Shown: positions 49,945 through 59,490, numbered from the stretch's first letter. The stretch: DNA of 64,000 bases from Shinella fusca (GCF_014203155.1 NZ_JACHIK010000004.1:124001-188000); one strand, 5' to 3'. Notes: generated from the letters alone by a model not told the origin. Made by a program: numbers and translations.

Positions 49945-51927
49945 TCAGGCCAACCGCTTCTCGTCCTGCCCTGCGGCGAACATCGGCCCGCCCTTGTGCG
50001 CGGGAAAGCCGTAGCCGTTGATCATGACCAGGTCGATATCGCCCGGCCGGGCGGCGATGCCTTCGGCAAGCAGCGCTCTCCCCTCGTCGGCCATCGCTTC
50101 GAGGAGACGGTCCACGATCTCCTGCGCGGTGAACGGGCGGGGCGTGATGCCCTTTGCCGCCCGCGCCGCTTCGATCATCGCCGTCACGGCGGGATCGTCC
50201 GTCCGTTTCCCGTCCGGATAGGCATACCAGCCGAGGCCGGTCTTGCGGCCGAGGCGGCCGGCCTCGCAGAGCCTGTCGGCGATCTTGACATAGCGCTCGG
50301 CGGGATTGCGGCTCGCGGCCTGCCGCTTGCGGCGCGCCCAGGCGATCTCGAGGCCCGCCATGTCATTGACGGCGAAGATGCCCATCGGAAAGCCGTAGGC
50401 TTCCAGGGCGGCGTCGATCTCGTGCGGCAGCGCGCCGTCCTCCAGCATGAATTCCGCCTGCCTGCGATAGGCCGAGAAGATGCGGTTGCCGATGAAGCCC
50501 TCGGTAACGCCACAGACGATGGGGAGCTTGCCGAGGCGCTTGACGAAGGCGAGCGCGCTCGCCAGCACGCCGGGCGCCGTGGCGGCGCAATCGACGACCT
50601 CCACCAGCCGCATGACATTGGCCGGCGAGAAGAAATGGAGGCCCACCACGCGGGAGGGATGGGCCGTGGCGGCGGCGATCGCATCGGGATCAAGATAGCT
50701 GGTATTGGTCGCGAGAATGGCGTCCGGCGCGACGATGCCGTCGAGCCTGCGGAACAGGTCGGTCTTGACCGCAAGGTCGTCGAAGACGGCCTCGATGACG
50801 AGATCCGCCGTTGCAAGGTCGGCCGCCTCGGCGGTCGTTTCGAGCCGCGCGAAGCAGGCATCGCGGGCCTCGCCGGTCAGGCGGCGGGATTGCACGGCCT
50901 TGTCGAGAAGGCCGGCCATGCGGACGCGCCCGTCAACGGCGGCCTCCGGCGTCTGCTCCAGCGCGACGACGCGATAGCCGCCGACGAGCGCCGAGACGGC
51001 GATGCCGGACCCCATCAACCCCGCGCCGACGACGCCCACGGTCCCGACCTGCCGCGGTGAAACCCCGTCGAGCTTGTCGACCTTGCCGGCGGCGCGCTCG
51101 GCGAAGAACACATGCCGCAGGGCTGCGGATTCGACGGAATCGCGCAGGCGCACGAAGGTCGCGCGCTCCTCTGCAAGCCCCCGCTCAAGGCCGAGTTGCC
51201 CTGCCGCCGCAACGAGCCGGCCGGCCTCGGCGGGCGCCGCCTGCCCCCGGCTTTTCGCAACGACCTTGGCCTGCGCCGCGGCAAGGGCAGCGGAATCCGC
51301 AGCGGGAACGGCAAGTTCGCCCGTCCGGCGGAGCGGCCGTCCGGCCTGTTCGCGCACGGCGGCGATGGCCGCGGCAACCGGATCGGCGGCGAGGGCATCG
51401 GCAAGGCCGAGCGCGACGGCCTCATCCGCCCTGACCGCGCGCCCCGTGCCGATGAGCTCGACGGCCGCGACCGTGCCGATCAGGCGCGGCAGGCGCTGGG
51501 TCCCGCCGGCGCCGGGAACGATGCCGAGCTTGACCTCCGGCAGGCCGAAGGACGCCTTCCCGCCGGCGATGCGGCCGTGGCAGGCAAGCGCCACCTCGCA
51601 GCCGCCGCCGAGCGCGGCGCCGTTCACGGCGCAGACGACCGGCTTTCCGAAGGCCTCGATGCGGCCGACGAGCGCGGGAAGCTGCGGCTCGGCCGGCGGC
51701 TTGCCGAATTCCCGGATATCGGCCCCGCCGATGAAGGTGCGGCCCGCGCCGGAAAGGACGAGCCCCGTGACAGCCGGCTCCCCGGCGGCGTGGTCCAGCG
51801 CCGCGGCAAGGCCGGAGCGGACATGGGCCGAGAGGGCGTTGACCGGCGGATTGTCGATGGCGACGACCAGCACGCCCTCCTGCAGGCGGGCCGTTACACT
51901 TTCCGAAAAACGCATCTCGTCCATCAC
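49945..51927 (-). CDS. Bifunctional enoyl-CoA hydratase/3-hydroxyacyl-CoA dehydrogenase, short C-terminus
   Basis: 660 residues. Residues about 10-190 are a crotonase domain with canonical acids (AALGGGCEVALA, FGLPEVKLGIVPGAGGTQRL). Residues about 290-480 are the NAD-binding domain (VGVVGAGLMGSGIA, HFFSPANVMRLVEVV with the catalytic His), followed by two C-terminal helical domains. The protein stops 10 residues after YGFPAHKGGPMF, where relatives usually continue for some 40 more residues. It probably hydrates and oxidises the ring-opened CoA thioester of the aromatic pathway. The last gene of the operon, 7 nt after the Rid gene. The start is GTG-ATG; either is possible. Confidence 0.87.
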   Translation of the reverse strand: MMDEMRFSESVTARLQEGVLVVAIDNPPVNALSAHVRSGLAAALDHAAGEPAVTGLVLSGAGRTFIGGADIREFGKPPAEPQLPALVGRIEAFGKPVVCAVNGAALGGGCEVALACHGRIAGGKASFGLPEVKLGIVPGAGGTQRLPRLIGTVAAVELIGTGRAVRADEAVALGLADALAADPVAAAIAAVREQAGRPLRRTGELAVPAADSAALAAAQAKVVAKSRGQAAPAEAGRLVAAAGQLGLERGLAEERATFVRLRDSVESAALRHVFFAERAAGKVDKLDGVSPRQVGTVGVVGAGLMGSGIAVSALVGGYRVVALEQTPEAAVDGRVRMAGLLDKAVQSRRLTGEARDACFARLETTAEAADLATADLVIEAVFDDLAVKTDLFRRLDGIVAPDAILATNTSYLDPDAIAAATAHPSRVVGLHFFSPANVMRLVEVVDCAATAPGVLASALAFVKRLGKLPIVCGVTEGFIGNRIFSAYRRQAEFMLEDGALPHEIDAALEAYGFPMGIFAVNDMAGLEIAWARRKRQAASRNPAERYVKIADRLCEAGRLGRKTGLGWYAYPDGKRTDDPAVTAMIEAARAAKGITPRPFTAQEIVDRLLEAMADEGRALLAEGIAARPGDIDLVMINGYGFPAHKGGPMFAAGQDEKRLA

Positions 51928-51934
51928 GGCAGGC

Positions 51935-52330
51935 CTATTCGGGAATGACGGCGGTGGCCTGGATCTCGATCTTCGCCCGGTCTTCCACCAGCGCGACCAC
52001 CTGCATCGCCGCCATGGCGGGATAATGCCTGCCGATGATCTCGCGGTAGGCCTCGCCGAGGCCGCGGAGGTTGGCGAGATATTCCTGCTTGTCGGTGAAA
52101 TACCAGGTCATACTGGTGATGTGGCGGGGCTCCGCGCCGCCCGCGGCAAGCACGGCAACGACGTTCTTCAGCGTCTGGCGCACCTGCCCGACGAAATCGT
52201 CGGTCTCGAATTCGGAGTTCCCGTTCCAGCCGATCTGGCCGCCGACGAAAAGCGTGCGGCCGGTCGCCGCCACGCCGTTGGCATAGCCGATGGGCTTTGC
52301 CCAGCCTTCAGGTTGCAGGATGGTGTGCAT
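51935..52330 (-). CDS. Rid (YjgF/YER057c/UK114) family protein, non-RidA type
   Basis: 131 residues of the Rid trimer fold: GYANGVAATGRTLFVGGQIG, FVGQVRQTLKNVVAVLAAGG and AMQVVALVEDRAKIEIQATA. The arginine that RidA uses for imine/enamine hydrolysis (in an ARLP-type segment) is replaced: the equivalent stretch reads VALVED. So RidA-type 2-aminoacrylate deaminase activity is doubtful, but other Rid subgroups hydrolyse ring-cleavage imines or enamines. In this operon the ring nitrogen of an aminobenzoyl substrate could leave as an enamine, a plausible job. It overlaps the thioesterase gene by 23 nt. Confidence 0.88.
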   Translation of the reverse strand: MHTILQPEGWAKPIGYANGVAATGRTLFVGGQIGWNGNSEFETDDFVGQVRQTLKNVVAVLAAGGAEPRHITSMTWYFTDKQEYLANLRGLGEAYREIIGRHYPAMAAMQVVALVEDRAKIEIQATAVIPE

Positions 52331-52736
52331 GGGCCGTCTCCAGATGATGGGTCAGTGCGGCGCGGATATCGTCCGGCCAGGCAAGCGAGGTATTGGTGTC
52401 GAGCGAGGTGGCGACGATGCGGTGCCGCGCCGTCCAGAGCACGGTGTCTCCCCTCGAAACCGTGTGCTCCAGGTCGAGCGAAGAGCGGCCGATGGCGCGC
52501 ACCGCAAGGGCGAAATCGAGCCTGTCGCCCTGAAAGCCCGGGCTCCTGAAGGTGAGGTCGAGGCGCACCGTCGGCACGCTCATGCGCCGCACCTCGTTCA
52601 TCGCCCGCCAGGGAAAGCCGAGCGAGGTGAAGAAATCCTCCAGCACCCCGACGAGGATATCGAGATAGGACGGGAAATAGGCGATCCCCGAAGGGTCGCA
52701 ATCGCCGAACCGCAGCGGCTTGCTGGTCGTGAACAC
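52308..52736 (-). CDS. Acyl-CoA thioesterase of the 4HBT family
   Basis: 142 residues from a GTG with AGGAG 8 nt upstream. Hot-dog fold, 4-hydroxybenzoyl-CoA thioesterase type: [20 protein letters not shown] near the N-terminus holds the catalytic aspartate (Asp14), followed by [20 protein letters not shown]. It could release a dead-end CoA thioester to free CoA, a role such enzymes have in aerobic CoA-dependent aromatic pathways. It starts 11 nt after the acyl-CoA dehydrogenase stop and overlaps the Rid gene by 23 nt, so the three genes are tightly coupled. Confidence 0.87.
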   Translation of the reverse strand: MFTTSKPLRFGDCDPSGIAYFPSYLDILVGVLEDFFTSLGFPWRAMNEVRRMSVPTVRLDLTFRSPGFQGDRLDFALAVRAIGRSSLDLEHTVSRGDTVLWTARHRIVATSLDTNTSLAWPDDIRAALTHHLETAHAHHPAT

Positions 52737-52747
52737 GATGGCCGCTC

Positions 52748-53929
52748 CTATCCCGTTGCGCCCTTCATCAGCTCGCGGCCGATGACGAGCTTCTGGACCT
52801 CCGTCGCGCCCTCGTAGATGCGCAGCGCCCGGATCTCGCAATAGAGCCGTTCCGTGATCGCGCCGGATTGCACGCCCCTGCCGCCGAAGAGCTGGAGGGC
52901 CTGGTCGATGACCCATTGCGCGTTTTCCGTCGCGGTCATCTTGGCCATCGCGGCTTCGCGGGTCGTCGGAAGCTTCTGCACGTCGCGCCTCCAGGCGGTG
53001 CGGCCGGTCAGGAGTGCGGCGGCGTCGATGGCCGTCGCCATCTCGCCGAGCGTGCTCTGCGCGGTCGGCAGGTCGGCGAGCGTCGCGCCGAACATCTTCC
53101 GCCCTTTCGCATGCGCAACCGCCTCGTCGAGCGCGCGGCGGGCAAAGCCGGTCGCGGCGGCGGCGACGGAGGGGCGGAAGATATCGAGCGTGCGCATGGC
53201 GATCTTGAACCCCTCCCCCGGATTGCCGAGAAGCTGCGCGGCGGGAATGCGGCAATTCTCGAAGCGGATGCGGGCGAGCGGATGCGGCGCGATCGTCTCG
53301 ATGCGCTCGGCGATGGTGAAGCCGGGCGTATCGGCGAAGACGACGAAGGCGGAGATGCCGCGCGTGCCGGGCGCCTCGCCGGTCCGCGCGAAGAGCGTGT
53401 AGACGTCGGCGATGCCGCCGTTGGAAATCCAGGTCTTCTCGCCGTTAAGGACGAAGTCGTCCCCCTCGCGCCGGGCAGCGCAGGCCATGGCGGCGACGTC
53501 CGATCCGGCATCGGGCTCGGAAAGGGCGAAGGCGGATATCCATTCGCCACGCGCGACTTTGGGAAGAACCTCTTCCTTCAGCGCCTGCGAGCCGGAGAGG
53601 CTGATCGCGCCCGTGCCGAGGCCCTGCATGGCGAAGGCGAAATCGGCAAGGCCGTCGGCATAGGCGAGCGTTTCGCGCAGGAGGCAGAGCGCCCGGCTGT
53701 CGATCTCCTCGCTCGCCCCGCCGAAGGCCTTCGGCACGCAATGGCGCAGAAGGCCGGCGGCTCCCAGCCTTGCGACCAGTTCCCGGCAGGCGGCATCGAC
53801 ATCGTGATGATCGATCGAACCGAGGCCGCCGCCGGCGACAAAGCCGTCGAGCTCGGCCGCAAGGGCGCGGTGGCCCTCGTCGAAGAACGGCCAGTCGAGA
53901 TGATCGCGGGTCGGGGCCCTTGGCGGCAT
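52748..53929 (-). CDS. Acyl-CoA dehydrogenase
   Basis: 393 residues from the ATG with GAGGGG upstream. FAD-linked acyl-CoA dehydrogenase: [60 protein letters not shown], and the catalytic glutamate in [12 protein letters not shown]. It should introduce a double bond in a CoA thioester of the ring-opened product, between the crotonase and dehydrogenase steps. It lies 2 nt after the atypical crotonase gene stop. Substrate is set only by context; medium-chain or branched acyl-CoA use elsewhere cannot be excluded. Confidence 0.88.
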   Translation of the reverse strand: MPPRAPTRDHLDWPFFDEGHRALAAELDGFVAGGGLGSIDHHDVDAACRELVARLGAAGLLRHCVPKAFGGASEEIDSRALCLLRETLAYADGLADFAFAMQGLGTGAISLSGSQALKEEVLPKVARGEWISAFALSEPDAGSDVAAMACAARREGDDFVLNGEKTWISNGGIADVYTLFARTGEAPGTRGISAFVVFADTPGFTIAERIETIAPHPLARIRFENCRIPAAQLLGNPGEGFKIAMRTLDIFRPSVAAAATGFARRALDEAVAHAKGRKMFGATLADLPTAQSTLGEMATAIDAAALLTGRTAWRRDVQKLPTTREAAMAKMTATENAQWVIDQALQLFGGRGVQSGAITERLYCEIRALRIYEGATEVQKLVIGRELMKGATG

Positions 53930-53931
53930 GG

Positions 53932-54774
53932 TCAGTTCCCCTCGAAAGCGGGCTTCGCCTTGGCGGCAAAGGCCTCGAAGGCGCGGCGGAAATCGCCGGT
54001 CGCCATGCAGATCGCCTGCGCCTGCGCCTCTGCCTCTATCAATTGGTCGATGCCCATCGCCCATTCCTGGTCGAGCATCTTCTTCGTCATGGCATGGGCG
54101 AACCAGGGACCGTCGGCGATGGTGCGGGCGAATGCCTGCGCCTCGGCGAGCAGGACCTCGCGCGGATGGAGGGCATTGTAGAAGCCCCAGGCGTGGCCTT
54201 CCGCAGCGGTCATGACCCGGCCGGTGAAGAGCAGCTCGGCGGCGCGGCCCTGCCCGATGATGCGGGGAAGGATGCCGCAGGCCCCCATGTCGGCGCCGGC
54301 AAGGCCGACGCGGGTGAAGAGGAACGCCGTCTTCGCCTCGGGCGTCGCCACGCGGAAATCCGCCGCCATCGCCAGGATCGCACCGGCGCCGGCGCAGATG
54401 CCGTCGACGGCGGCGATGACCGGCTGGGGGCAGGCCCGTATCTGGCGCACAAGCTCGCCCGTCATGCGGGTGAATGCCAGGAGATCCGGCATCGCCATCC
54501 GCGTCAGCGGCTCGATGATCTCGAACACGTCCCCGCCCGAGGAGAAATTGCCGGCGGCACCCGTCAGCACCACGGCGCGGACGTCGGCGGCATTTGCGAG
54601 CGAGCGGAAGAGATCGCCGAGCTCCTCGTAGCTCTCGAAGGTCAGCGGGTTCTTCTTGTCCGGACGGTTGAGCGTGATCGTGGCGACCCGGCCGTCGCCG
54701 TCCGTCTCGAACAGGAAGTGCCTTGCCTTGTGATCCTTGAAGGAGCGCTTCTTCGCCGCGATGGGATTGGTCAT
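53932..54774 (-). CDS. Atypical enoyl-CoA hydratase/isomerase (crotonase) family protein
   Basis: 280 residues from the ATG with GGAGGAC upstream. Crotonase fold with [17 protein letters not shown] oxyanion-hole segment and [20 protein letters not shown]. Both glutamates of true hydratases are missing: the GGGCE position reads GAGAI, and the second (PE) position falls in [12 protein letters not shown], which instead offers an aspartate. So a different reaction is expected, such as ring hydrolysis or isomerisation of a CoA-bound intermediate. A 30-residue N-terminal extension ([20 protein letters not shown]) is also unusual. It lies between the SDR and acyl-CoA dehydrogenase genes (11 and 2 nt). 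Confidence 0.88.
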   Translation of the reverse strand: MTNPIAAKKRSFKDHKARHFLFETDGDGRVATITLNRPDKKNPLTFESYEELGDLFRSLANAADVRAVVLTGAAGNFSSGGDVFEIIEPLTRMAMPDLLAFTRMTGELVRQIRACPQPVIAAVDGICAGAGAILAMAADFRVATPEAKTAFLFTRVGLAGADMGACGILPRIIGQGRAAELLFTGRVMTAAEGHAWGFYNALHPREVLLAEAQAFARTIADGPWFAHAMTKKMLDQEWAMGIDQLIEAEAQAQAICMATGDFRRAFEAFAAKAKPAFEGN

Positions 54775-54785
54775 GTCGTCCTCCC

Positions 54786-55556
54786 TCAGAGAATTTCGCC
54801 GCCGGCGACCGCGATGGCCTGGCCGGTGATCGCGCCCGCCCCTTGCGAGACGAGCCAGGACACGGCATCGGCCACCTCGCCGGGCGTCACCAGCCGGCCC
54901 TGCGGATTGGAGCGCGCGAGGCTGGCGCGCGCCTCCTCGCGCGAGCGGCCGGTCTTCCGGCTGATCGTCTCGAGCGCGCCGTCGATGAGCGGCGTATCGG
55001 TGAAGCCCGGGCAGACGGCGTTGACGGTGACGTCCGTGCGCGCCAGCTCCAGCGCCAGCGCCCGCGTCAGGCCGATGACGCCGTGCTTGGAGGCGCAATA
55101 GGCCGAGACGTAAGGATAGCCGGTAAGGCCGGCGGTGCTGGCAACGTTGACGATGCGGCCGTTGCCGGCCCGGCGCACGGAGGCGAGCGCGGCCTGCGTC
55201 ACCAGATAGACGCCCGTGAGGTTGATCGAGAGGACGCGCTGCCAGAGCGCAAGGTCCGTCTTCTCGAACGGCGCGGACGGCGCCTCGCCGGCGCAGTTGA
55301 CGAGGACGGCGATCTCGCCTGCCGCCTCGATGGCGGCGGCGACGCCGCGCTCGACGGCTTCGGCGTCGGTCACATCGAAGCCGTCATGGACGAAGGCCTT
55401 TCCGCCGGATGCATGGATTTCGTCACGCACCGCCTCAAGGGGCGCCGCACGCCGGCCGGCAAGGCTCACGGCATGGCCGCTTCCGGCGAGCGCCAGCGCG
55501 ATTGCCTTTCCGATGCCGCTTCCGGCGCCCGTGACGAAGGCGTGGCGCCTGCTCAT
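54786..55556 (-). CDS. Short-chain dehydrogenase/reductase
   Basis: 256 residues, classical SDR: cofactor motif [16 protein letters not shown] (about 9-24), [11 protein letters not shown], catalytic Ser/Tyr/Lys in [23 protein letters not shown], and [11 protein letters not shown]. The ADP-ribose region ends with AGRR, favouring NADP(H) over NAD. It probably reduces or oxidises a hydroxyl/keto CoA intermediate after the monooxygenase-reductase step. Its ATG shares a base with the upstream stop (TGATG), so translation is coupled to the monooxygenase/OYE fusion gene. Confidence 0.88.
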   Translation of the reverse strand: MSRRHAFVTGAGSGIGKAIALALAGSGHAVSLAGRRAAPLEAVRDEIHASGGKAFVHDGFDVTDAEAVERGVAAAIEAAGEIAVLVNCAGEAPSAPFEKTDLALWQRVLSINLTGVYLVTQAALASVRRAGNGRIVNVASTAGLTGYPYVSAYCASKHGVIGLTRALALELARTDVTVNAVCPGFTDTPLIDGALETISRKTGRSREEARASLARSNPQGRLVTPGEVADAVSWLVSQGAGAITGQAIAVAGGEIL

Positions 55557-57874
55557 CACTTGCCCGCCGTGGTCGCCGCGCGGGCGAGGTTGTTCACATA
55601 TTGCGCGCGGGCGGAAAGATATTGCTTCGGCCAATGCTGCTCCTCGTAGCCGATCTTCGCCGCCTCGTGCATGACGAAGGACGGATCGGCAAGATGCGGG
55701 CGGGCGATGGCGCAAAGATCGGCGCGGCCGGCGGCGATGATGGAATTGGCGTGGTCGGCCTCCGAGATCGCCCCGACGGCGATGGTCGGAACCTGGATCT
55801 CGTTGCGGATCTTGTCGGAGAACGGCGTCTGGAACAGGCGGCCGTAGACCGGCTTGTCGTCCGTCACCACCTGGCCGGAAGAGCAGTCGATCATGTCCGC
55901 GCCGGCCTCCTTGAACAGGCGGGCGAAGATGGCGGCATCCTCCGGCGTGTTGCCGCCTTCGTGCCAGTCATTTGTCGACAGGCGCACGGAGATCGGCCTG
56001 TCCTCGGGCCAGGCCTTGCGGATGGCGCGGAACACTTCGAGCGGGAACCGGGCGCGGGCGGCATGGTCGCCGCCGTAGTCGTCGGTGCGACGATTGGTGA
56101 GCGGCGAAAGGAAGCTCGACAGCAGGTAGCCGTGCGCGGCATGGAGTTCGAGGATATCGAAGCCGATGTCGCGCGCCCGCTCGGTCGCGGCCACGAAATC
56201 CGCAACGACCCGGTCCATGTCCGCCCGCGTCATCTCGCGCGGCACCTGCGAATGCGCCAGATACGGCAGGGCCGAAGCCGAGATCAGCGGCCAGCCGCCT
56301 TCGGAAAGCGGCTGGTCGATGCCTTCCCAGGCAAGCTTCGTGGCGCCCTTGCGCCCGGCATGGCCGAGCTGGACGCCGATCTTGGCCGGCGTTTCGCGAT
56401 GCACGAAATCGACCATTCGGCTGAAGGCTGCCTGCTGCTCGTCGTTCCACAGGCCGAGGCACCCGGGCGTGATGCGGGCATCGGGCGAAACGCAGGTCAT
56501 CTCCGGGAAGACGAGCGCCGCCCCGCCCATGGCGCGCGCGCCGATATGCACGAGATGGAAATCGTTCGGTACGCCGTCCGTCGCCGAATACATCGCCATG
56601 GGCGAGACCACGATGCGGTTGCGGAGCGTCAGGCCGCGGATGGTGAACGGCGTGAACATCGGCGGGGGAACCGTCCCGTTCGCCGACGGCTCCAGGCCCG
56701 CCCGCCCGGCGAACCAGCGCTCGAAGCCTTCGAGCCAGTCCTTGTCGCGCAGGCGAAGGTTCTCGTGGCTGATGCGCTGCGAGCGCGTCAGCATGGAGTA
56801 CATGAACTGCTCGGGCTCCAGCGTATCGGCGTAGCGCGTGCCGACCACCTCGAACCATTCCATGGCGTTGCGCGCGGCGTTCTGGATGCGGGCGACGTCG
56901 ACGCGGCGCACCTCCTCGTAAGCGGCGAGCACGGCCGGGATGCTGGCCGTGTCGTGGCCGAGGATATCGAACTGCCGGGTGAGCTCGATCGCGTCGTCGA
57001 TGGCGAGCTTGGTGCCCGAGCCGATGGCGAAATGGGCGGTGTGGGCGCTGTCGCCCATCAGCACGACATGGCTGTTGCCGTTGAAATGGCTCCATTTCTC
57101 GCAGATCAGCCGGCCGAAATTCAGCCAGGCCGAGCCGCGCAGGTGCCGCGCATTGGTCATCAGGCCATGGCCGTCGAGCGTTTCGGCGAAGAGCTTTTCG
57201 CAGAACTCGATGGACTGCTGCTGGTCCATCCTGTCGAGGCCGTGGGCCTTGTAGACCTCGTCCGTCGTCTCGACGATGAAGGTCGAGGTCGTCTCGTCGA
57301 AACGATAGATATGCGCCTGGAACCAGCCGTGCTCGGTGCGCTGGAAATCGAAGGTGAAGGCGTCGAAGCGCTTGTTCGTGCCGAGCCAGATATAGCGGTT
57401 CGGGCGCATCACCATGTCGGGCCGGAAGACGTCGGCATATCTGTTGCGGATGCGGGAATTGACGCCGTCGGCGGCGATGACGAGGTCCGCGTCCGGAAAT
57501 TCCGTATCGCTCTCCACGTCGCGCTCGAAGAGGAGCTCGACGCCGAGCTCCAGGCAGCGGTCCTGCAGGATGTTGAGCATTTTCTTGCGGCCGATGCCGA
57601 CGAAGCCATGGCCGGTGGTGCGGATCCTGCGACCCTTGAAGACGAGCTCGATATCGTCCCAGTGGTTGAAGGCGACCTCGATCGCCTCGGCCGTTTCCGG
57701 ATCCCACTGGCGCATCGACTGCATGGTGGCGTCGGAGAAGACGACGCCCCAGCCGAAGGTATCGAAGGGCCGGTTGCGCTCGACGACGGTGACATGATGG
57801 GCGGGATGCTGGCGCTTCATCAGCAGCGCGAAATAGAGACCGGCCGGTCCACCACCGATGCAAACGATCCGCAT
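55556..57874 (-). CDS. Aryl-CoA monooxygenase/Old Yellow Enzyme fusion (2-aminobenzoyl-CoA or salicylyl-CoA type)
   Basis: 772 residues from the ATG with GGAGGAG upstream. Residues 1-390 are a flavoprotein monooxygenase ([39 protein letters not shown]). Residues about 400-770 are an Old Yellow Enzyme-type barrel ([52 protein letters not shown]). This exact fusion is known from 2-aminobenzoyl-CoA monooxygenase/reductase of Azoarcus evansii, which hydroxylates and then reduces the ring; databases often label such proteins bifunctional salicylyl-CoA 5-hydroxylase/oxidoreductase. The kynureninase gene nearby favours the aminobenzoyl substrate. First gene of the leftward operon. Confidence 0.88.
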   Translation of the reverse strand: MRIVCIGGGPAGLYFALLMKRQHPAHHVTVVERNRPFDTFGWGVVFSDATMQSMRQWDPETAEAIEVAFNHWDDIELVFKGRRIRTTGHGFVGIGRKKMLNILQDRCLELGVELLFERDVESDTEFPDADLVIAADGVNSRIRNRYADVFRPDMVMRPNRYIWLGTNKRFDAFTFDFQRTEHGWFQAHIYRFDETTSTFIVETTDEVYKAHGLDRMDQQQSIEFCEKLFAETLDGHGLMTNARHLRGSAWLNFGRLICEKWSHFNGNSHVVLMGDSAHTAHFAIGSGTKLAIDDAIELTRQFDILGHDTASIPAVLAAYEEVRRVDVARIQNAARNAMEWFEVVGTRYADTLEPEQFMYSMLTRSQRISHENLRLRDKDWLEGFERWFAGRAGLEPSANGTVPPPMFTPFTIRGLTLRNRIVVSPMAMYSATDGVPNDFHLVHIGARAMGGAALVFPEMTCVSPDARITPGCLGLWNDEQQAAFSRMVDFVHRETPAKIGVQLGHAGRKGATKLAWEGIDQPLSEGGWPLISASALPYLAHSQVPREMTRADMDRVVADFVAATERARDIGFDILELHAAHGYLLSSFLSPLTNRRTDDYGGDHAARARFPLEVFRAIRKAWPEDRPISVRLSTNDWHEGGNTPEDAAIFARLFKEAGADMIDCSSGQVVTDDKPVYGRLFQTPFSDKIRNEIQVPTIAVGAISEADHANSIIAAGRADLCAIARPHLADPSFVMHEAAKIGYEEQHWPKQYLSARAQYVNNLARAATTAGK

Positions 57875-57947
57875 GTCGTTCTCCTCCCGCGCCGATGCCG
57901 TTTCCGCATTCCGGACTGCGAAAGGCAGGGTGGACTCGTTCCGAAGA

Positions 57948-57965
57948 AATTTCAAGCTTAAAATT
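57948..57965. promoter_or_regulatory. 18-bp palindrome, candidate MarR operator
   Basis: AATTT-C-AAGCTT-A-AAATT: symmetrical except at one position on each side. It lies in the only AT-rich part of the 122-bp gap between the MarR gene and the monooxygenase fusion gene, about 74 bp before the latter's start. The TTTCAAGCTT-type symmetry is common for MarR operators controlling aromatic CoA pathways. Binding is inferred. Confidence 0.5.
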
Positions 57966-57996
57966 GTTTGGTGGAACGCCGCGGAGGAAGGGCCGG

Positions 57997-58521
57997 TCAG
58001 GCGCCCCGCGCAAGCGATGCGATGATGGAGCGCTTGAGCCTGGCGAGCTCGTCCATCAGCACGCTGCCGTCGTCCGGCGCGAGGCCGGCGAAGAGGTCGG
58101 AGATCCAGTCCGCGTGGCGTGCCGCCATCTTCTCGAATTCGGCGCGGCCGAAGGGCGTGAGCGCGATGATCTGCACGCGCCTGTCCGTCGGCAGGGTCGA
58201 GCGGCTCAGATGCCCGCTCTCGGTCAGCCGTTCCACCAGGACCGTGATATTGCCGGGCGAGACCATCATGCGCTTGGAGACTTCGCCGAGCACCATGCCG
58301 TCGGGCGCGCGTTCGAGCTGCGCCATCAGGTCGAAGCGCGGCAGGGTGGAATCGAACTCCTCGCGCAGCCGGCGGCGCACCTCGCTTTCGACCAGCGTCG
58401 AGCAGGTCAGCAGGCGCAGCCACAGCCGAAGCTCGGCGCGATGGTCGTGCGGCGCCTCGAGAGCCTTGGTTTCGCCATCCACCCAGTCCGGCGCGATGTC
58501 GAACGTGTCGTCACCCGTCAT
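57997..58521 (-). CDS. MarR-family regulator of the aromatic operon
   Basis: 174 residues. Winged helix at about 65-125: [40 protein letters not shown] and the wing [20 protein letters not shown]. The family represses aromatic catabolic operons until an aromatic acid or its CoA thioester binds. It is encoded just upstream of the monooxygenase fusion on the same strand, with a palindrome between them, so it is the likely controller of that operon. A 30-residue polar N-terminal extension precedes the first helix. Confidence 0.88.
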   Translation of the reverse strand: MTGDDTFDIAPDWVDGETKALEAPHDHRAELRLWLRLLTCSTLVESEVRRRLREEFDSTLPRFDLMAQLERAPDGMVLGEVSKRMMVSPGNITVLVERLTESGHLSRSTLPTDRRVQIIALTPFGRAEFEKMAARHADWISDLFAGLAPDDGSVLMDELARLKRSIIASLARGA

Positions 58522-58592
58522 TGCAAACGCCCGCTTTCTATCCCGTCGCCTTGCCTTTTAGAGATGTTTCCCGCTCTTGGACAGGGCGGACG

Positions 58593-59330
58593 TCATGCAA
58601 GGGCGCGGCCGCCGTCCTCGGACTGCGAAAAGACGTGGATCGTAAAGCCGATATGGTCGGTCATCAGCGCCCTTGCCCGGTCGATGTCGCGGTCGAGCGC
58701 CGCTTCCATCAGCGCCGTGTGATGCTCGATCGCCATGGCGTCCTCAAGCGCGGCGACGGCCTCCCGGTATCCCTCGCTCATGCCTTCCGCAGCCCGCAGC
58801 GTCGGGGCGAGGCTGAGGAAGCGGTGATGGCGGCGCAACTGGTCGGAAATCGTCGACTGGAAGCGCGAGAGCCAGTTCGACCGCGCCGCGCCGATCAGCG
58901 CCGCATGGAAGGCCGCGTGCCGCTCGTCCCATTCGTCGATCTCGCTTTCCGAGACGTTGTCGATGGAGAGCCTACAGCGCGAAAGCCGGTAATGCGCGGT
59001 GACGACGGCGGATTCCCATTCGCTGCCGCCGTTCCCGATGGATTCGAGAAGAAGGGGAAGCTCGACGACCATGCGCGTGCGGGTGAGGTCTTCCAGTTCG
59101 GCGCGGGAGACGGGCGCGACGGCGAAGCCGCGATTGCTGACGGCGGTGACGAGCCCCTCGGCCTCCAGCCGCGACAGCGCCTCCCGCAACGGCGTCCAGC
59201 CGATCTCGTAACGGTCGCGCAGCGCGCCGAGCTTCATCGGCGCACCGGGCCTGAGGCGCGTTGCGAGGATATCCCGCCGCAAGAGCCGATAGGCCGATTC
59301 CGTCTTGGTCGATTGCACCTGATCCTGCAT
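58593..59330 (-). CDS. GntR/FadR-type (FCD) regulator
   Basis: 245 residues. GntR winged helix at about 10-75 (TESAYRLLRRDILATRLRPG, YEIGWTPLREALSRLEAEGL) and an all-helical FCD ligand domain at about 85-225 with the metal-type histidines/acids in DERHAAFHAAL and HHTALMEAALDRDI. It is divergent from the ABC importer-kynU operon across 160 bp that hold paired ATATATA elements, so control of that operon and of itself is likely. Typical effectors are organic acids or amino-acid derivatives; kynurenine, tryptophan or anthranilate are plausible guesses only. Confidence 0.88.
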   Translation of the reverse strand: MQDQVQSTKTESAYRLLRRDILATRLRPGAPMKLGALRDRYEIGWTPLREALSRLEAEGLVTAVSNRGFAVAPVSRAELEDLTRTRMVVELPLLLESIGNGGSEWESAVVTAHYRLSRCRLSIDNVSESEIDEWDERHAAFHAALIGAARSNWLSRFQSTISDQLRRHHRFLSLAPTLRAAEGMSEGYREAVAALEDAMAIEHHTALMEAALDRDIDRARALMTDHIGFTIHVFSQSEDGGRALA

Positions 59331-59363
59331 CGGGCTCCCTTAGCGCCTGATTCCGGCTGGCGC

Positions 59364-59406
59364 AAATATATATAGTTCCGGCCTCTCGATCAAAATATAT
59401 ATATTA
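59364..59406. promoter_or_regulatory. Paired ATATATA elements, candidate GntR operator
   Basis: TATATATA occurs at 59367-59374 and again at 59396-59403, 29 bp apart centre to centre, in a GC-rich context just before the -35 box of the putative importer promoter. Such repeats between divergent regulator and target genes are typical FCD-regulator sites. Binding is inferred. Confidence 0.45.
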
Positions 59407-59407
59407 T

Positions 59408-59436
59408 TTGACAAGGCACCCCGCCCCCGCCATCAT
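59408..59436 (+). promoter_or_regulatory. Candidate promoter of the importer-kynU operon
   Basis: TTGACA (59408-59413), a 17-nt spacer and CATCAT (59431-59436; four of six positions match). The transcript would start about 45-50 nt before the binding-protein gene. The upstream ATATATA pair abuts the -35 box, fitting repressor control. Confidence 0.5.
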
Positions 59437-59490
59437 TCCCCGCAAGCCGCTGAGGGAACGGCGGCCGCTTGTCATATCTGGGAGGGTTAC

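Noticed and set aside
55556-57874. Two separate genes (monooxygenase and Old Yellow Enzyme)
   Set aside because: One continuous frame with no internal stop or RBS-supported restart, and the same fusion is known in anthraniloyl-CoA pathways.
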